From the NCBI GenBank assembly GCA_022865625.1, contig JALHTB010000176.1, positions 1 through 16,744 of the forward strand: a stretch of DNA of 16,744 nucleotides, in the 5' to 3' direction. Source of the stretch: Candidatus Bathyarchaeota archaeon. Lineage in GTDB: Archaea; Thermoproteota; Bathyarchaeia; 40CM-2-53-6; FEN-987. The translations under genes were made by a program, and so were the position numbers. The notes below the pieces were generated by a model that did not search any database, was not told where the DNA came from, and saw only the letters and a list, made by a program, of their open reading frames with translations. Below are positions 1-8,773 of this stretch, piece by piece. How positions within the stretch are numbered: position 1 is the stretch's first letter; each line of letters begins with the position of its first letter.

Positions 1-69
1 CCCGTAATGGATTACGTTTGTGCAGATGAGATTCCGATCGACCAGGAAACCGGAGATGGCCTACTGTGA
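1..69 (+). CDS. Possible 3' end of an unidentified gene (partial)
   Basis: A reading frame open from the window edge runs 22 codons to a TGA at 67-69. It would end in an acidic tail, ...DEIPIDQETGDGLL. If real, its stop lies 8 nt from the stop of the convergent guaA, which matches the 10-nt spacing of the two other convergent pairs in this window (11869/11880 and 14105/14116). I do not recognise the product, and a frame this short can stay open by chance. Confidence 0.25.
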   Translation, partial: PVMDYVCADEIPIDQETGDGLL

Positions 70-77
70 GTGACAGT

Positions 78-1622
78 TCAGCAGGGCTCAATCGTTGACG
101 GAGGTTTGGAAGAGACTGCGTATGTGACCCATGTCACATTATCGACTTCATTCGTTATTCTGCCACTAATTCGCGACAGAAGGTCATCAGACAGACGAAC
201 CCAATCAGCAGTCATGCCATCGACCGATTCCACAATGCGCACCGTTACAACATGCCCAAGCTTTCGCTCGTCACCAAGAACTCCGACTGCAAGATCGTCT
301 CCGACCATCGCAAAAGCTTGCCAGACTTTGTCGTATATTTCTGCAGCTTTCAGCTCCGCCTCCACTATGTCGCTTGCTTCACGGCAGATCGCAAGCTTCT
401 CTTCAGTGACTTCGCCCAGAATCCTCACTGCTAGTCCCGGTCCCGGGAATGGATGCCGAGCGGTGATAGCTTCTGGAAGCCCCAGACTCGCTGCGACCTT
501 TCGCACTTCATCTTTGTACAAGAATCGCAGTGGTTCGACCAGTTTGAACTTGATCCATTCGGGAAGGCCGGCCACGTTGTGATGTGTCTTGATTCTTGAT
601 GCAGGGCTCCCTGTCTGCCCGCTCTCGATCACGTCCGGATACAGCGTGCCTTGAGCGAGCCACTCGAACTCACCGTGCTCTTTGGCAGCTTCTGTGAAGA
701 CCTGTGCGAATTCTTCACCGATGATCTTCCTCTTCTCCTCAGGTTCTGAAATTCCTTTCAGTCCTCGAAGGAATCTCTCTGATGCATCTACGTAGATAGT
801 TTTCAGATTCATGCGTTTCAGTATGTCTTTTACCTGTTCCGGTTCTCCCTTTCTAAGCAAGCCATGGTTGACGAATATGCACATCAGTTGATCGCCCACC
901 GCCCTATTGACAAGGGCGGCGGTCGTTGTTGAGTCAACTCCTCCGCTGACCGCGCAGAGAACACGTTCTTTCCCCACCGTTCGTCTGATTTCGGCGATCA
1001 TCTCGTCCGCAAATGGAGCTATCTTCCATGTTGGTCGGCACTTCGCTATTTCGAACAGGAAGTTCCGGATGATCTCCATCCCCCTTTCGGTATGTACAAC
1101 CTCGGGGTGGAACTGCACACCAAACAGCAAGCGTTTCTTGTTCTTCACCGCTGCATAACGACTGTATTTTGAGTGAGCTGTGGCTTCGAAACCTTCAGGG
1201 AGATCCTTAGCAGAATCGGCGTGGCTCATCCAGCATATGCTCTCGTTGCCGAAACCCTCGAAGAGGTCCGTGCGGTCGTCAAAATGCACATTGGTGCGCC
1301 CGTACTCTTGCGTGGACGGACGCTCGATCTTTCCTCCAAGAACGTCAACCATCAGCTGGAGTCCGTAGCAGATGCCGAGCACAGGTATACCGAGGTTGAA
1401 GATGTCGGCATGGCATCTAGGTGCGCTCGGGTCGTTGACGCTGGCAGGGCCGCCCGAGAGCACTATGCCCTTGGGTTTCTTCACTCGAATCTGGTCTATC
1501 CCTGTGCTCCAAGGGAGGAGTTCGGAGTAGACCTCGCATTCTCGAATGCGTCGGGCGATGAGGTGGGAGTATTGCCCACCGAAGTCCATTACCACGACCG
1601 TATCATGCAGCTTGAGCGACAC
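78..1622 (-). CDS. guaA: GMP synthase (glutamine-hydrolysing), fused two-domain form
   Basis: Converts XMP to GMP with ATP and glutamine, the last step of guanine nucleotide synthesis; cytoplasmic. The protein is 514 aa. The N-terminal class I glutamine amidotransferase has its nucleophile Cys85 in GICYG, and His172 and Glu174 in QFHPE. The ATP pyrophosphatase domain has the P-loop SGGVDS at 226-231. The C-terminal dimerisation domain ends in a KPPSTIE signature close to bacterial GuaA KPPATIE. Start is GTG, preceded by a G-rich Shine-Dalgarno stretch (GGGGGTT) about 6 nt upstream. Many euryarchaea split this enzyme into two genes; here it is fused, as in Crenarchaeota and bacteria. Divergent from grpE. 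Overlapping plus-strand frames are shadows. Identification is firm. Confidence 0.97.
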   Translation of the reverse strand: MSLKLHDTVVVMDFGGQYSHLIARRIRECEVYSELLPWSTGIDQIRVKKPKGIVLSGGPASVNDPSAPRCHADIFNLGIPVLGICYGLQLMVDVLGGKIERPSTQEYGRTNVHFDDRTDLFEGFGNESICWMSHADSAKDLPEGFEATAHSKYSRYAAVKNKKRLLFGVQFHPEVVHTERGMEIIRNFLFEIAKCRPTWKIAPFADEMIAEIRRTVGKERVLCAVSGGVDSTTTAALVNRAVGDQLMCIFVNHGLLRKGEPEQVKDILKRMNLKTIYVDASERFLRGLKGISEPEEKRKIIGEEFAQVFTEAAKEHGEFEWLAQGTLYPDVIESGQTGSPASRIKTHHNVAGLPEWIKFKLVEPLRFLYKDEVRKVAASLGLPEAITARHPFPGPGLAVRILGEVTEEKLAICREASDIVEAELKAAEIYDKVWQAFAMVGDDLAVGVLGDERKLGHVVTVRIVESVDGMTADWVRLSDDLLSRISGRITNEVDNVTWVTYAVSSKPPSTIEPC

Positions 1623-1672
1623 CGTGAACCCCCAGCTGAGAACTAGCCATGTTGTACAGGTTTGCCAAAAAA

Positions 1673-1680
1673 CTTATAGG
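1673..1680. promoter_or_regulatory. Possible TATA element in the guaA/grpE divergent spacer
   Basis: The 120-bp spacer holds one A/T-rich island, AAAAAACTTATAGG, whose CTTATAGG core lies at 1673-1680. Read on the plus strand it would place grpE transcription near 1703, a leader of about 40 nt. Read on the minus strand (CCTATAAG) it would give guaA a leader of about 25 nt. The match to the archaeal TATA consensus is only partial and no BRE is clear. Which gene uses it, or both, is inference. Confidence 0.3.
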
Positions 1681-1742
1681 AAGTGACTCTCGGGCTCTCA
1701 ACTTCTCGCCTTCCTTGAGGCACAGTACGTGGGACGCGCCTC

Positions 1743-2408
1743 ATGACCACTCCCGAGGCAAAAGCCTGGGAAGGGCCCTCTGTAGAGGAGAGACGACAAA
1801 TGAAGCAACAGAAACAGAAGAAGCCTGCTCCCCAAGCTGAGGAGACGCCTCCAGAACCTCATGACACTGAACTGAAACAGCAAATGGCGGACGAAATTGC
1901 CTCTTTGAAGGAACAGCTTAGGCAAGAGCAGGAGGCATCGAAGGAGAATCTCAACAAGCTTCTGTACGCCCAAGCGGACTTCGAGAACTACCGGCGACGC
2001 CTCAACCAGGAAGTCGAGTCTAGAATTGACGCCGGAAAGGCAAGGTTGATTCAGAACCTGCTGACTGTCGTCGATGAGTTGGAGCTCGCATTGAAGGCGA
2101 CGAAGAATGCTGAAAACACAAGTGCCGTTGTAGGCGGTGTTGAGATCGTGCTGAAGAAGTTTCACGACTCACTCGCTGCAGAGGGCTTGTCCGTGATCGA
2201 ATCCGTTGGAAAGAAGTTTGACCCAACAGTGCATGAGGCGGTTGAGCGTGTCCCATGCGAAGACAGAGAGGAGGGAACAATCTTGGAAGAGATTAGAAAG
2301 GGTTTCACAATGAAAGGAAGACTGATCAGGCCGAGTATTGTTAAAATCGCGGTTCCGCAGATAGCAGAATCTGATAGTTCAAAACAGTTTGAGAGTGGAT
2401 CGAGTTGA
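1743..2408 (+). CDS. grpE: GrpE nucleotide exchange factor
   Basis: Releases ADP from DnaK and so drives its substrate cycle; cytoplasmic dimer. The product is 221 aa. A charged, Gln/Lys-rich N-terminus of about 35 residues leads into a long coiled coil (about 38-110) containing the family signature [11 protein letters not shown]. The C-terminal beta domain (about 150-205) includes [12 protein letters not shown] and ends [18 protein letters not shown], both typical of GrpE. Start is ATG. The stop overlaps the dnaK start in the string TTGA, so the two are probably translationally coupled. First gene of a grpE-dnaK-dnaJ operon. Archaeal copies of this set are generally regarded as acquired from bacteria. 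Confidence 0.95.
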   Translation: MTTPEAKAWEGPSVEERRQMKQQKQKKPAPQAEETPPEPHDTELKQQMADEIASLKEQLRQEQEASKENLNKLLYAQADFENYRRRLNQEVESRIDAGKARLIQNLLTVVDELELALKATKNAENTSAVVGGVEIVLKKFHDSLAAEGLSVIESVGKKFDPTVHEAVERVPCEDREEGTILEEIRKGFTMKGRLIRPSIVKIAVPQIAESDSSKQFESGSS

Positions 2409-4273
2409 GTAATTCAGGACAAACAGCGAAAGAGAAGATTCTTGGCATAGATCTTGGTACAACCAACTCTGCAGCAGCAATAATGGAAGCTGGACGGCCC
2501 ACTGTGATTCCCAGTGCCGAAGGGCCAACGATGGCTGGGAAGATGTTTCCATCGGTGGTTGCCTTCACAAAGGACGGGCAGCTTCTGGTCGGGGAACCGG
2601 CAAAGAGACAGGCCACCATCAACCCAGATGGAACGATATTTGAGATCAAGCGGAAGATGGGCACAGACTACAAGGTATCCATCTTCGGTAAGGAGTACAC
2701 TCCCCAACAGGTTTCAGCATTCGTTCTCCAGAAGATAAAACGTGATGCAGAGACCTTCCTCGGCGGGCCGGTAAAGAAAGCGGTGATTACTGTCCCAGCT
2801 CACTTCAATGACAACCAACGGCAAGCAACGAAAGATGCCGGCGAGATAGCTGGCCTTGACGTTGTCAGGATTATCAACGAGCCGACGGCCGCTTGCCTTG
2901 CCTTTGGGCTAGATAAGCTCGGGAAGGAGATGAAAATCCTAGTCTTCAGCTTCGGCGGTGGAACCCATGACGTTACGCTGATGGATTTCGGCGGCGGAGT
3001 CTTTCAGGTTCTCGCAACCAGCGGAGACACGAAAACAGGTGGGGCAGACATTGACAACGCAGTTGTTGCGTACCTCATCGAGGAGTTCAAGCGAAAGACA
3101 GGGATCGATCTATCCTCTGACAAGATGGCCATGACGCGGCTCAAGGAGGCCGCCGAAAAGGCGAAGATTGAGCTTTCCACACTCGTGACCACTGATGTGG
3201 ATCTGCCTTTCATAATGCAGGACAAACACCTGCACGAGACGCTAACCCGAGCCAGACTCGAGGAACTAGCTCTCCCCATCGTTCAACGGATCAGCACACC
3301 GATCAAACATGTGATCGAAGACGCAAAACTGAGCCTCGCCGACATCAACAAGATAATCCTCATCGGTGGACAGACTCGGATGCCTCTCGTTCGCAAGTTC
3401 GTCCAAGACACATTCGGCAAGGCGCCTGAGATGGGAGTCGACCCAATGGAATGTGTCGCAGTAGGCGCAGCGATCCAGGGTGCTGTACTATCGGGTGAGG
3501 TGAAGGATCTCCTGCTACTCGATGTCACCCCTCTCTCACTCGGAGTTGAGACACTCGGAGGAGTCTTCACCAGAGTGATGGAAAAGAACACCACCATCCC
3601 AGCCAAACGAACTCAGATCTTCTCGACTGCGGCGGACTTCCAGACGAGTGTGACCATCAATGTACTTCAAGGTGAGCGGGCAATGGCAAGCGACAATGTG
3701 TCGCTTGGGATGTTCAATCTCGTCGGGATACCGCCTGCTCCAAGGGGAGTCCCCCAGATCGAAGTGAATTTCGACATTGACGCGAACGGGATACTGAACG
3801 TCTCTGCGAAGGATCTAGGAACCGGAAAAGAACAGCGCATCACCATTTCCGCGTCCACAAAACTGTCAGAGCAAGAGAAGGAACGAATGGTCAAAGAGGC
3901 AGAGCAGTTCGCCGAGCAGGACAAGAAGCGGAAAGAAGAGGCAGAAACTCGCAACAATGCAGACTCGTTGATCTACACTACGGAGAAGACCAAGAAAGAT
4001 CTTGCCGAGAAACTCTCAAAGGATCAAGATGAGAGACTCGACAAGGCCTTGGATGAACTTAGAAAAGCCTTAGCAGGGAAGGATCTCGAACTCATCAAGG
4101 CGAAGAGTGAAGCCTTGAGCAAAATCCTCCAAGAAGTGGGGACTGCAGTCTACCAGCAAGTCGCCCAGGAGAGAGCAAAGACCGAGCAGACAACAACGGA
4201 CAAGCCTCCTCAAGGTGAACCCGAAAGGAAAGTTGTTGACGCAGAATACGAGGTCAAAGACGACAAGAAGTAG
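2405..4273 (+). CDS. dnaK: Hsp70 chaperone DnaK with an atypical ATPase motif
   Basis: ATP-dependent folding chaperone, 622 aa. The N-terminal ATPase domain (about 10-370) has IDLGTTNS (Asp16), PAKRQA (Lys67, E. coli Lys70 position), NEPTAA (Glu159) and the second phosphate motif at 181-190. The linker [11 protein letters not shown] is at 368-378, the beta substrate-binding domain at about 380-490, a helical lid follows, and the tail is EYEVKDDKK. Start TTG is fixed by homology and overlaps the grpE stop. The odd point is that motif 181-190 reads [10 protein letters not shown] where the family has F/Y-D-L-GGGTFD. The first catalytic-site Asp (Asp194 in E. coli, Asp199 in Hsc70) is Ser182. Thr187 and Asp189 are kept. 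No frameshift is seen, so the gene looks intact but its hydrolysis rate may differ. Confidence 0.96.
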   Translation: MSNSGQTAKEKILGIDLGTTNSAAAIMEAGRPTVIPSAEGPTMAGKMFPSVVAFTKDGQLLVGEPAKRQATINPDGTIFEIKRKMGTDYKVSIFGKEYTPQQVSAFVLQKIKRDAETFLGGPVKKAVITVPAHFNDNQRQATKDAGEIAGLDVVRIINEPTAACLAFGLDKLGKEMKILVFSFGGGTHDVTLMDFGGGVFQVLATSGDTKTGGADIDNAVVAYLIEEFKRKTGIDLSSDKMAMTRLKEAAEKAKIELSTLVTTDVDLPFIMQDKHLHETLTRARLEELALPIVQRISTPIKHVIEDAKLSLADINKIILIGGQTRMPLVRKFVQDTFGKAPEMGVDPMECVAVGAAIQGAVLSGEVKDLLLLDVTPLSLGVETLGGVFTRVMEKNTTIPAKRTQIFSTAADFQTSVTINVLQGERAMASDNVSLGMFNLVGIPPAPRGVPQIEVNFDIDANGILNVSAKDLGTGKEQRITISASTKLSEQEKERMVKEAEQFAEQDKKRKEEAETRNNADSLIYTTEKTKKDLAEKLSKDQDERLDKALDELRKALAGKDLELIKAKSEALSKILQEVGTAVYQQVAQERAKTEQTTTDKPPQGEPERKVVDAEYEVKDDKK

Positions 4274-4309
4274 GGCACATTTGTGCAACACGGCAACGGC
4301 TGAGCGAGC

Positions 4310-5392
4310 TTGAGCAGACTTGACTATTACGATGTCCTGAACGTTCCTCGTGAAGCGAGCAAGGACGACATCAAGAGCGCGTACAGGAAGCTAGCGCTTC
4401 AATATCATCCGGACAGAAACAAGTCCCCACAAGCAGAGGAGAAGTTCAAGGAGATCTCTGAGGCGTACGCTGTTCTCTCTGATGAAGAAAAGCGTAGGCA
4501 GTATGACCAGTTCGGACACGCCGGAATAGACAGCCGATACTCATGGGACGACCTGTACAGGAACGTAGACTTCGGCGAAATATTCAGAGACATCGGATTC
4601 GGCTTCGGCGGTTCCGAGAGCATATTCGACCGCTTCTTCGGTACAGGAGGAAGGCGCAGAGTATCACGCGGAGCAGATCTGAGATATGACACGACCATTT
4701 CTCTTGAAGAAGCCTACGTAGGCGCGAAACGTGACATCGATGTTCCCAGAACCGAAGCCTGTCCCACTTGCAGAGGAAGCGGTGCAAGACCTGGAACGAA
4801 ACCGAAGCGATGTACACGATGCAACGGTTCGGGGCAGGTTCAACACGTTCAGGAGGCCGGCTTCGCACGATTCGTCAGGATTGAACCCTGTAACACATGC
4901 CGTGGCAAAGGAATGATCGTTGATGATCCATGTAGGGAGTGCAGGGGGACCGGTCACGTTCGTCGGACTCGTAGGATCTCGATCAAAGTCCCGCCGGGAG
5001 TTGATTCGGGCAGTCATCTGAGATTGACAGGAGAAGGAGAGGTTGGCGAAGCTGGAGAACCGCCCGGCGACCTCTACGTCGTTGTACATGTGAAGCCTCA
5101 CGAGTTACTGCACAGAGACGGTGACGACCTCATCTATCGAGCAGAACTCGGGTTTGCAGACTTGGCGCTTGGGAAGGAGATCGATGTTCCAACGCTCGGA
5201 GGAAACGCTCGAGTGAAGATTCCCTCAGGGACACAGCCGGGGACGGTCTTCAGGCTCAGGGGAAGAGGTATGCCCAACGGCCGTGCGGGAAAGGGGGACG
5301 AACTCGTTCAGATACTCATTCGCATACCTACAAGACTGACGAGTCGGCAGAAAGAGCTCTTGAAGGAGTTCTCAACACTCGAAGGCAACTAG
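4310..5392 (+). CDS. dnaJ: DnaJ, type I (class A) Hsp40 co-chaperone
   Basis: Delivers unfolded clients to DnaK and stimulates its ATPase. The product is 360 aa. The J domain (about 4-70) has HPD at 33-35, followed by a short Gly/Phe-rich linker (about 95-115). The zinc region has four CxxCxGxG modules: CPTCRGSG at 151, CTRCNGSG at 168, CNTCRGKG at 194 and CRECRGTG at 208. Two C-terminal beta domains run to the end. The TTG start is chosen because the next residues, SRLDYYDVL, align with the usual DnaJ N-terminus; no strong Shine-Dalgarno is visible. It follows dnaK by 36 nt. That spacer holds a small inverted repeat (GCACA-TT-TGTGC at 4275-4286) of unknown meaning. Last gene of the operon. 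Confidence 0.96.
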   Translation: MSRLDYYDVLNVPREASKDDIKSAYRKLALQYHPDRNKSPQAEEKFKEISEAYAVLSDEEKRRQYDQFGHAGIDSRYSWDDLYRNVDFGEIFRDIGFGFGGSESIFDRFFGTGGRRRVSRGADLRYDTTISLEEAYVGAKRDIDVPRTEACPTCRGSGARPGTKPKRCTRCNGSGQVQHVQEAGFARFVRIEPCNTCRGKGMIVDDPCRECRGTGHVRRTRRISIKVPPGVDSGSHLRLTGEGEVGEAGEPPGDLYVVVHVKPHELLHRDGDDLIYRAELGFADLALGKEIDVPTLGGNARVKIPSGTQPGTVFRLRGRGMPNGRAGKGDELVQILIRIPTRLTSRQKELLKEFSTLEGN

Positions 5393-5436
5393 CCCATCTA
5401 TTGTCTTCTCATCTTGGAGTACGCTGTGATGGGTTA
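5390..5436. repeat. Inverted repeat between convergent dnaJ and radical SAM genes
   Basis: TAGCCCATC (5390-5398) can pair with GATGGGTTA (5428-5436) over 9 bp, one of them G-T, around a 29-nt loop. It fills almost all of the 48-bp convergent spacer and includes the dnaJ stop. It could act as a two-way transcription end or RNA stabiliser, but the long loop and lack of a T-run make this uncertain. Confidence 0.35.
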
Positions 5437-5440
5437 AACC

Positions 5441-6523
5441 TCAGTCGTTGAGCGAAACTTCAGAGAATCGGTCACCGTTTGGTTGAGCCAACGTTCCCAC
5501 AATCGGAATGTGCTCACCGCAGGTCAGGCAGTTATTGTCTTTGTCCATGTACCAACCCGTAATGTCGAACCCATACCGCTTCACCACTATTGCACCACAT
5601 CCAGCACAGTACGTGTTCTCAAGAGAGTGACCTGACGCGTTACCGACGTAGACATACTTGAGTCCTTCAGCCTTTGCCACTTCATGGTGGCGCTCAAGCG
5701 TCTCGACCGGAGTCCATGGCAAATGGCTCAGCTTGAAGTCGGGGTGAAACCTTAGGAAGTGTATGGGAGTGTCGGGGCCAAGGTTCTCGCAGATCCAACG
5801 GGAAAGCTTTCGCGCCTCCTGAAGACTATCACCAATCGTCGGCACGATCAAATCCGTGATCTCGATGTGAACCTTCGCATTCTTCAACCCCAGCAGCGTC
5901 TCGTAGACTGGACCTGCGTCTGGGACACCCACGTTACGACGCAGAAAGTTCGTTTCCCCACTGCCCTTGAAATCCACAGTTATCGCGTCGAGGAAATTGC
6001 TCATCATCTTCACGGCTTCCGGTGTGCCGTACCCGTTTGACACGAAAGCGTTCCGGAGCCCCTCTCTCCGTGCGAGAACTCCAACGTCGTGAGCAAACTC
6101 CAGAAATATCATCGGTTCATTGTAGGTGTATGCAATGCTCTGGCATCCGTATTCTTTGGTCAGTCGTACGATCTGCTCAGGTGTTACGCTGGTGCCTTCC
6201 ACGACTCTCCGCTGACTCATGTCATAGTTCTGGCAATAGGCGCAACTCCAGTTGCAGCCATTAGTCGATATCGAGAAGATCTTAGTCCCTGGTAAGTAGT
6301 GAGTAAGCGGTTTCTTCTCGATCGGGTCCACATGGCTCGCTGTGATTCTTCCATAAGCGAGCAAGTGCAGCTTTCCATCTAGATTCCTACGAATCCCACA
6401 GAAACCTATCTTTCCTTCTGGAATGTTACAGAACCTGGCACAGGCGGTGCATCTCACTCTCCCTCCGGGAAGTTGCTGATACAGTTCGGCCTCTTTGCCA
6501 CTTTGCGAAGTAACGGATGGCAT
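5441..6523 (-). CDS. AmmeMemoRadiSam-type radical SAM enzyme
   Basis: Member of the radical SAM family genomically linked to AMMECR1 and MEMO1 homologues; the reaction is not established. With the start used here the protein is 360 aa. Cys25, Cys28, Cys32 and Cys42 form an N-terminal metal-binding cluster (CTACARFC...GFCGIR). The [4Fe-4S] motif CNWSCAYC has Cys90, Cys94 and Cys97. A C-terminal zinc-ribbon-like pair (YCAGCG and NCLTCG, Cys306/309 and 332/335) is typical of the group. The frame stays open upstream to 6661, but those 46 residues do not resemble the family, and the ATG at 6521-6523 has AGAAGG a few bases upstream. No Memo or AMMECR1 gene is in the window. Monocistronic here, convergent with dnaJ. 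Confidence 0.9.
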   Translation of the reverse strand: MPSVTSQSGKEAELYQQLPGGRVRCTACARFCNIPEGKIGFCGIRRNLDGKLHLLAYGRITASHVDPIEKKPLTHYLPGTKIFSISTNGCNWSCAYCQNYDMSQRRVVEGTSVTPEQIVRLTKEYGCQSIAYTYNEPMIFLEFAHDVGVLARREGLRNAFVSNGYGTPEAVKMMSNFLDAITVDFKGSGETNFLRRNVGVPDAGPVYETLLGLKNAKVHIEITDLIVPTIGDSLQEARKLSRWICENLGPDTPIHFLRFHPDFKLSHLPWTPVETLERHHEVAKAEGLKYVYVGNASGHSLENTYCAGCGAIVVKRYGFDITGWYMDKDNNCLTCGEHIPIVGTLAQPNGDRFSEVSLND

Positions 6524-6759
6524 TCTGCGCCCTTCTGAGACTCGGTGGTCTAACGTTACTATGAGTGAACGCCAGCAAAAACTTAGCTCCATTGTCCGAC
6601 TTGGTTGAAACAGAAGCCGCTGCTTCATCACACACAATAGTTGGTTCTCGCTCGAAGTCACATGCCGATCGTGACACTATTCGCTCAAGTTGACTAGTCT
6701 GGCTCGATGTAGGGTGAGGTAGTCGCCGATTCTTCGGTCGTCTCTCGCCTCAGTCTTAG
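6524..6759. other. Spacer between divergent radical SAM gene and thiT promoter
   Basis: About 236 bp with no convincing gene. The upstream extension of the radical SAM frame (to 6661) lies here but looks non-coding. No strong TATA box for the minus-strand gene was found; the palindromic TATATATA core at 6760-6767 could in principle serve it, but the leader would be about 200 nt. Confidence 0.5.
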
Positions 6760-6767
6760 TTATATAT
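6760..6767 (+). promoter_or_regulatory. TATA box of the thiT transcript
   Basis: TTATATAT is an excellent match to the archaeal TATA box. Archaeal transcription normally begins about 22-27 nt downstream, here near 6785-6792. This is exactly where the TPP riboswitch aptamer begins, so the transcript would start with the aptamer and almost no leader before it. Confidence 0.7.
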
Positions 6768-6788
6768 GATTGATACGCGTCAAGGTGA

Positions 6789-6874
6789 GTTGGGGAGCTG
6801 GGTCTACCCGGCTGAGAGGACGGCTGGAGCCGTCGACCCTTTGAACCTGATCCAGTCAATGCTGGCGTAGGAAC
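6789..6874 (+). promoter_or_regulatory. TPP riboswitch (THI box)
   Basis: Aptamer for thiamine pyrophosphate upstream of thiT. The conserved blocks are in order: GGGGAGC (6792-6798), the P3 hairpin GCTGGG-TCTA-CCCGGC (6797-6812), CTGAGA (6812-6817), ACCCTTTGAACCTGATCC (6836-6853), the P5-type stem CCAG/CTGG around TCAATG (6852-6865), and GCGTAGG (6865-6871). Between CTGAGA and ACCC sits an extra 6-bp hairpin, GACGGC-TGGA-GCCGTC (6819-6834). The P1 helix looks short. The expression platform is the 57 nt before the thiT ATG. It contains a possible stem, GTGGGT (6895-6900) with ACCCGC (6911-6916), just before the GAGGT ribosome-binding site, which suggests but does not prove translational control. 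Confidence 0.93.
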
Positions 6875-6931
6875 AGGAAGTTCTTAGGGGATCTGTGGGT
6901 GGCCAGCGGAACCCGCCAGAGGTCCAACTGA

Positions 6932-7513
6932 ATGAAAGCAGAACCGAAAGGCACGAAACTGACACTTGACTCAGAGAGGCCGATTCGGTCTAGAACTAAG
7001 CTTCTCGCAGAAATGGCTGTTGCGATAGCGCTGGGCACGGTCCTCAGTCTCGTCAAGTTCTCGATCTGGCCGGAAGGCGGCTCAGTAACGGCAGGAAGCA
7101 TGATCCCGCTCTTCTGGTTCAGTCTAAGGCGCGGCGCAAAACTGGGTATCACGGCAGGTCTTGCGTACGGTGTGGTCCAGTTCTTTGTTGGGCCATTCTT
7201 TGTCCATCCTGCGCAGCTCTTGCTAGACTATCCGGTCGCTTTTGGTGCGCTCGGTCTCGCTGGCATGCTGCGCAAGCATGAGCTTGCTGCTGTAGCTTTG
7301 GGGATCGGAGGGCGATTCCTTGCCCATTTTGTTTCGGGGGTGATATTCTTCGCCACGTATGCCCCTGCAGTTTACTTGGGCATAAATATCGGGGCCAATG
7401 CCTACACCTACTCTGCCCTCTACAACGGGAGCTATTTGCTTCCAGAACTAGTGATTAGCCTAGTTCTAATGGAAGTCGTGATCAGAAGAGGGATCATCGA
7501 CCTCTACAAGTAG
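6932..7513 (+). CDS. thiT: ThiT-type thiamine ECF transporter, substrate-binding S component
   Basis: Integral membrane protein (193 aa) predicted to bind thiamine and import it with an energy-coupling factor module (ATPases plus EcfT), which is not in this window. About six hydrophobic segments follow a 25-residue polar N-terminus. Family signatures include PEGGSVTAGSMIP (67-79), FVHPAQLLLDYPVAFG (89-105 region), GRFLAHFVSGVIFF and YNGSYLLPEL near the C-terminus. The last two match the thiamine-site and final-helix regions of ThiT/YuaJ proteins. The ATG at 6932 is preceded by GAGGT about 8 nt upstream. The TPP riboswitch directly upstream supports thiamine as the substrate and predicts repression when TPP is plentiful. 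Confidence 0.93.
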   Translation: MKAEPKGTKLTLDSERPIRSRTKLLAEMAVAIALGTVLSLVKFSIWPEGGSVTAGSMIPLFWFSLRRGAKLGITAGLAYGVVQFFVGPFFVHPAQLLLDYPVAFGALGLAGMLRKHELAAVALGIGGRFLAHFVSGVIFFATYAPAVYLGINIGANAYTYSALYNGSYLLPELVISLVLMEVVIRRGIIDLYK

Positions 7514-7665
7514 CGCGCAGGCTTGAGCGAGACCCCGGGTCTATTCACTTGCAGGCCAGACAGCAGCACCATGTCTTGGATCACCACAGAAAACCTATGC
7601 TTTAGCCGCTGAACAAATGCATCGAAGATCCGAGAGAACACAACGTTGCAGAAGGAACATGGCTG

Positions 7666-8661
7666 ATGGGTAAGCTTGGGCCGGAGGAGTTGGTGGCAGT
7701 CATCAGATGCATCAAAGGAGGACCCTCCATCCTTGTCCCTCCGAGACTCGGATTCGATTCTGGAGTACACAAGATCACTAATGATCTCTGCCTGGTCATA
7801 TCAACGGACCCCTGCGTCGGCGTTCCCAAGGCTTGGTTCGGATGGCTGCTCATCCACTATGCCGCGTCGGATGTCGCAGTCTTCGGAGTAAAACCTCAAT
7901 TCTGCACTGTGAACCTACTTGGCCCTCTCAGGACCCCGACAAGCGTCTTTGAGGCTGTCATGAGAAAGACATGTCGCGCCGCAAATGAGCTTGGCATGCG
8001 GATAGTTACGGGACACACTGGAAGATACGAAGGCGTGAGTAGTCTGGTTGGAGTATGTACGGCATATGGACTTTCGCCATTCAGAGACATAATCACGCCT
8101 GGGGGCGCAAGGCCTGGGGACAGAATACTCTGCACAAAGACCATCGGTTTTGAGACAGTCACCACATTCTCGCAGATGCGAAGGGCCCTTGCGAGTAGGC
8201 TTTTCGGGAAATCTATGGCAGCCCGGTTTAGTCGGCAGTTTCAGTTTCAATCTTGCGTGAGGGAGGCTTTGGTGCTTTCAAAGATTCCCGGAGTCCACGC
8301 GATGCATGATGCGGCTGAAGGAGGATTGGTCTCAGCACTCAATGAGATGGCTGAAGCATCTAAGACTGGGTTCTCCCTGGATTTCACATCACTCGTAGTT
8401 CCGAGCGAGGTTGGCTCCTTGGTTCGACACTTCCGACTCTCAAGGGATGAATTGATGTCAATGTCCTCGACTGGCACCCTCGTTGCCGCGTTGGCCCCAT
8501 GTGCTGAGCGTGGAGTTCTGCGTCGACTCTCAGAACTGAAGATATCAAGTCGCATCGTGGGTACGTTCTCTCGGGATAGAGAACGGAGAGTCGAAAGCCA
8601 CTTCGAAGAGGGGCCTTTTCCCGACAGACCTCAAGACCCGTTCGGTAAGATCTGTCACTAG
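7666..8661 (+). CDS. HypE/PurM-superfamily (AIR synthase-related) protein
   Basis: A 331-aa ATP-binding protein of the superfamily that includes PurM, SelD, ThiL and HypE; the substrate is not known. Visible blocks are LVISTDP (43-49), HYAASDVAVFGVKP (64-77), RIVTGHTGRYEG (112-123), GARPGDRILCTKTIGFET (147-164) and HDAAEGGLVSALNEMAE (214-230). These resemble HypE-like archaeal proteins most. The C-terminus reads DPFGKICH. True HypE ends in an essential Cys (PRIC); here that Cys330 is followed by one His. No hydrogenase or hyp genes are nearby. Position after thiT raises a ThiL-like role as an alternative, but the 152-nt gap and lack of ThiL-specific features weaken it. ATG chosen; GAAGG lies 10 nt upstream. 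Confidence 0.8.
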   Translation: MGKLGPEELVAVIRCIKGGPSILVPPRLGFDSGVHKITNDLCLVISTDPCVGVPKAWFGWLLIHYAASDVAVFGVKPQFCTVNLLGPLRTPTSVFEAVMRKTCRAANELGMRIVTGHTGRYEGVSSLVGVCTAYGLSPFRDIITPGGARPGDRILCTKTIGFETVTTFSQMRRALASRLFGKSMAARFSRQFQFQSCVREALVLSKIPGVHAMHDAAEGGLVSALNEMAEASKTGFSLDFTSLVVPSEVGSLVRHFRLSRDELMSMSSTGTLVAALAPCAERGVLRRLSELKISSRIVGTFSRDRERRVESHFEEGPFPDRPQDPFGKICH

Positions 8662-8773
8662 TCTGCAGTTCCGCCGGACCGTGACAGTCTGGTTCGTTGA
8701 GGCGGATACAAGGGCAAGCTTATCAGCGGTGCGAAGAATAGGGCAACTGCCATTTGTGGTGGGGAAGGCGAGA

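Noticed and set aside
1173..1646. 157-aa plus-strand frame opposite guaA
   Set aside because: It is entirely antisense to the conserved GuaA amidotransferase domain and its translation resembles no family; the same applies to the 170-aa frame at 70-582.
4275..4286. Inverted repeat GCACA-TT-TGTGC between dnaK and dnaJ as an operator or terminator
   Set aside because: Only 5-bp arms with a 2-nt centre, inside an operon and without a T-run; chance is a sufficient explanation.
4664..5101. 145-aa minus-strand frame inside dnaJ
   Set aside because: Antisense to the zinc-finger modules of DnaJ, which are clearly the real coding frame.
6524..6661. N-terminal extension of the radical SAM protein by 46 residues
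   Set aside because: The residues do not resemble the family, and the internal ATG at 6523 has a Shine-Dalgarno-like AGAAGG.
8681..8773. GTG start adding 31 residues to the acyl-CoA dehydrogenase
   Set aside because: The added part matches nothing, while TTG at 8774 has GGGAAGG upstream and gives the usual N-terminus and 380-aa length.
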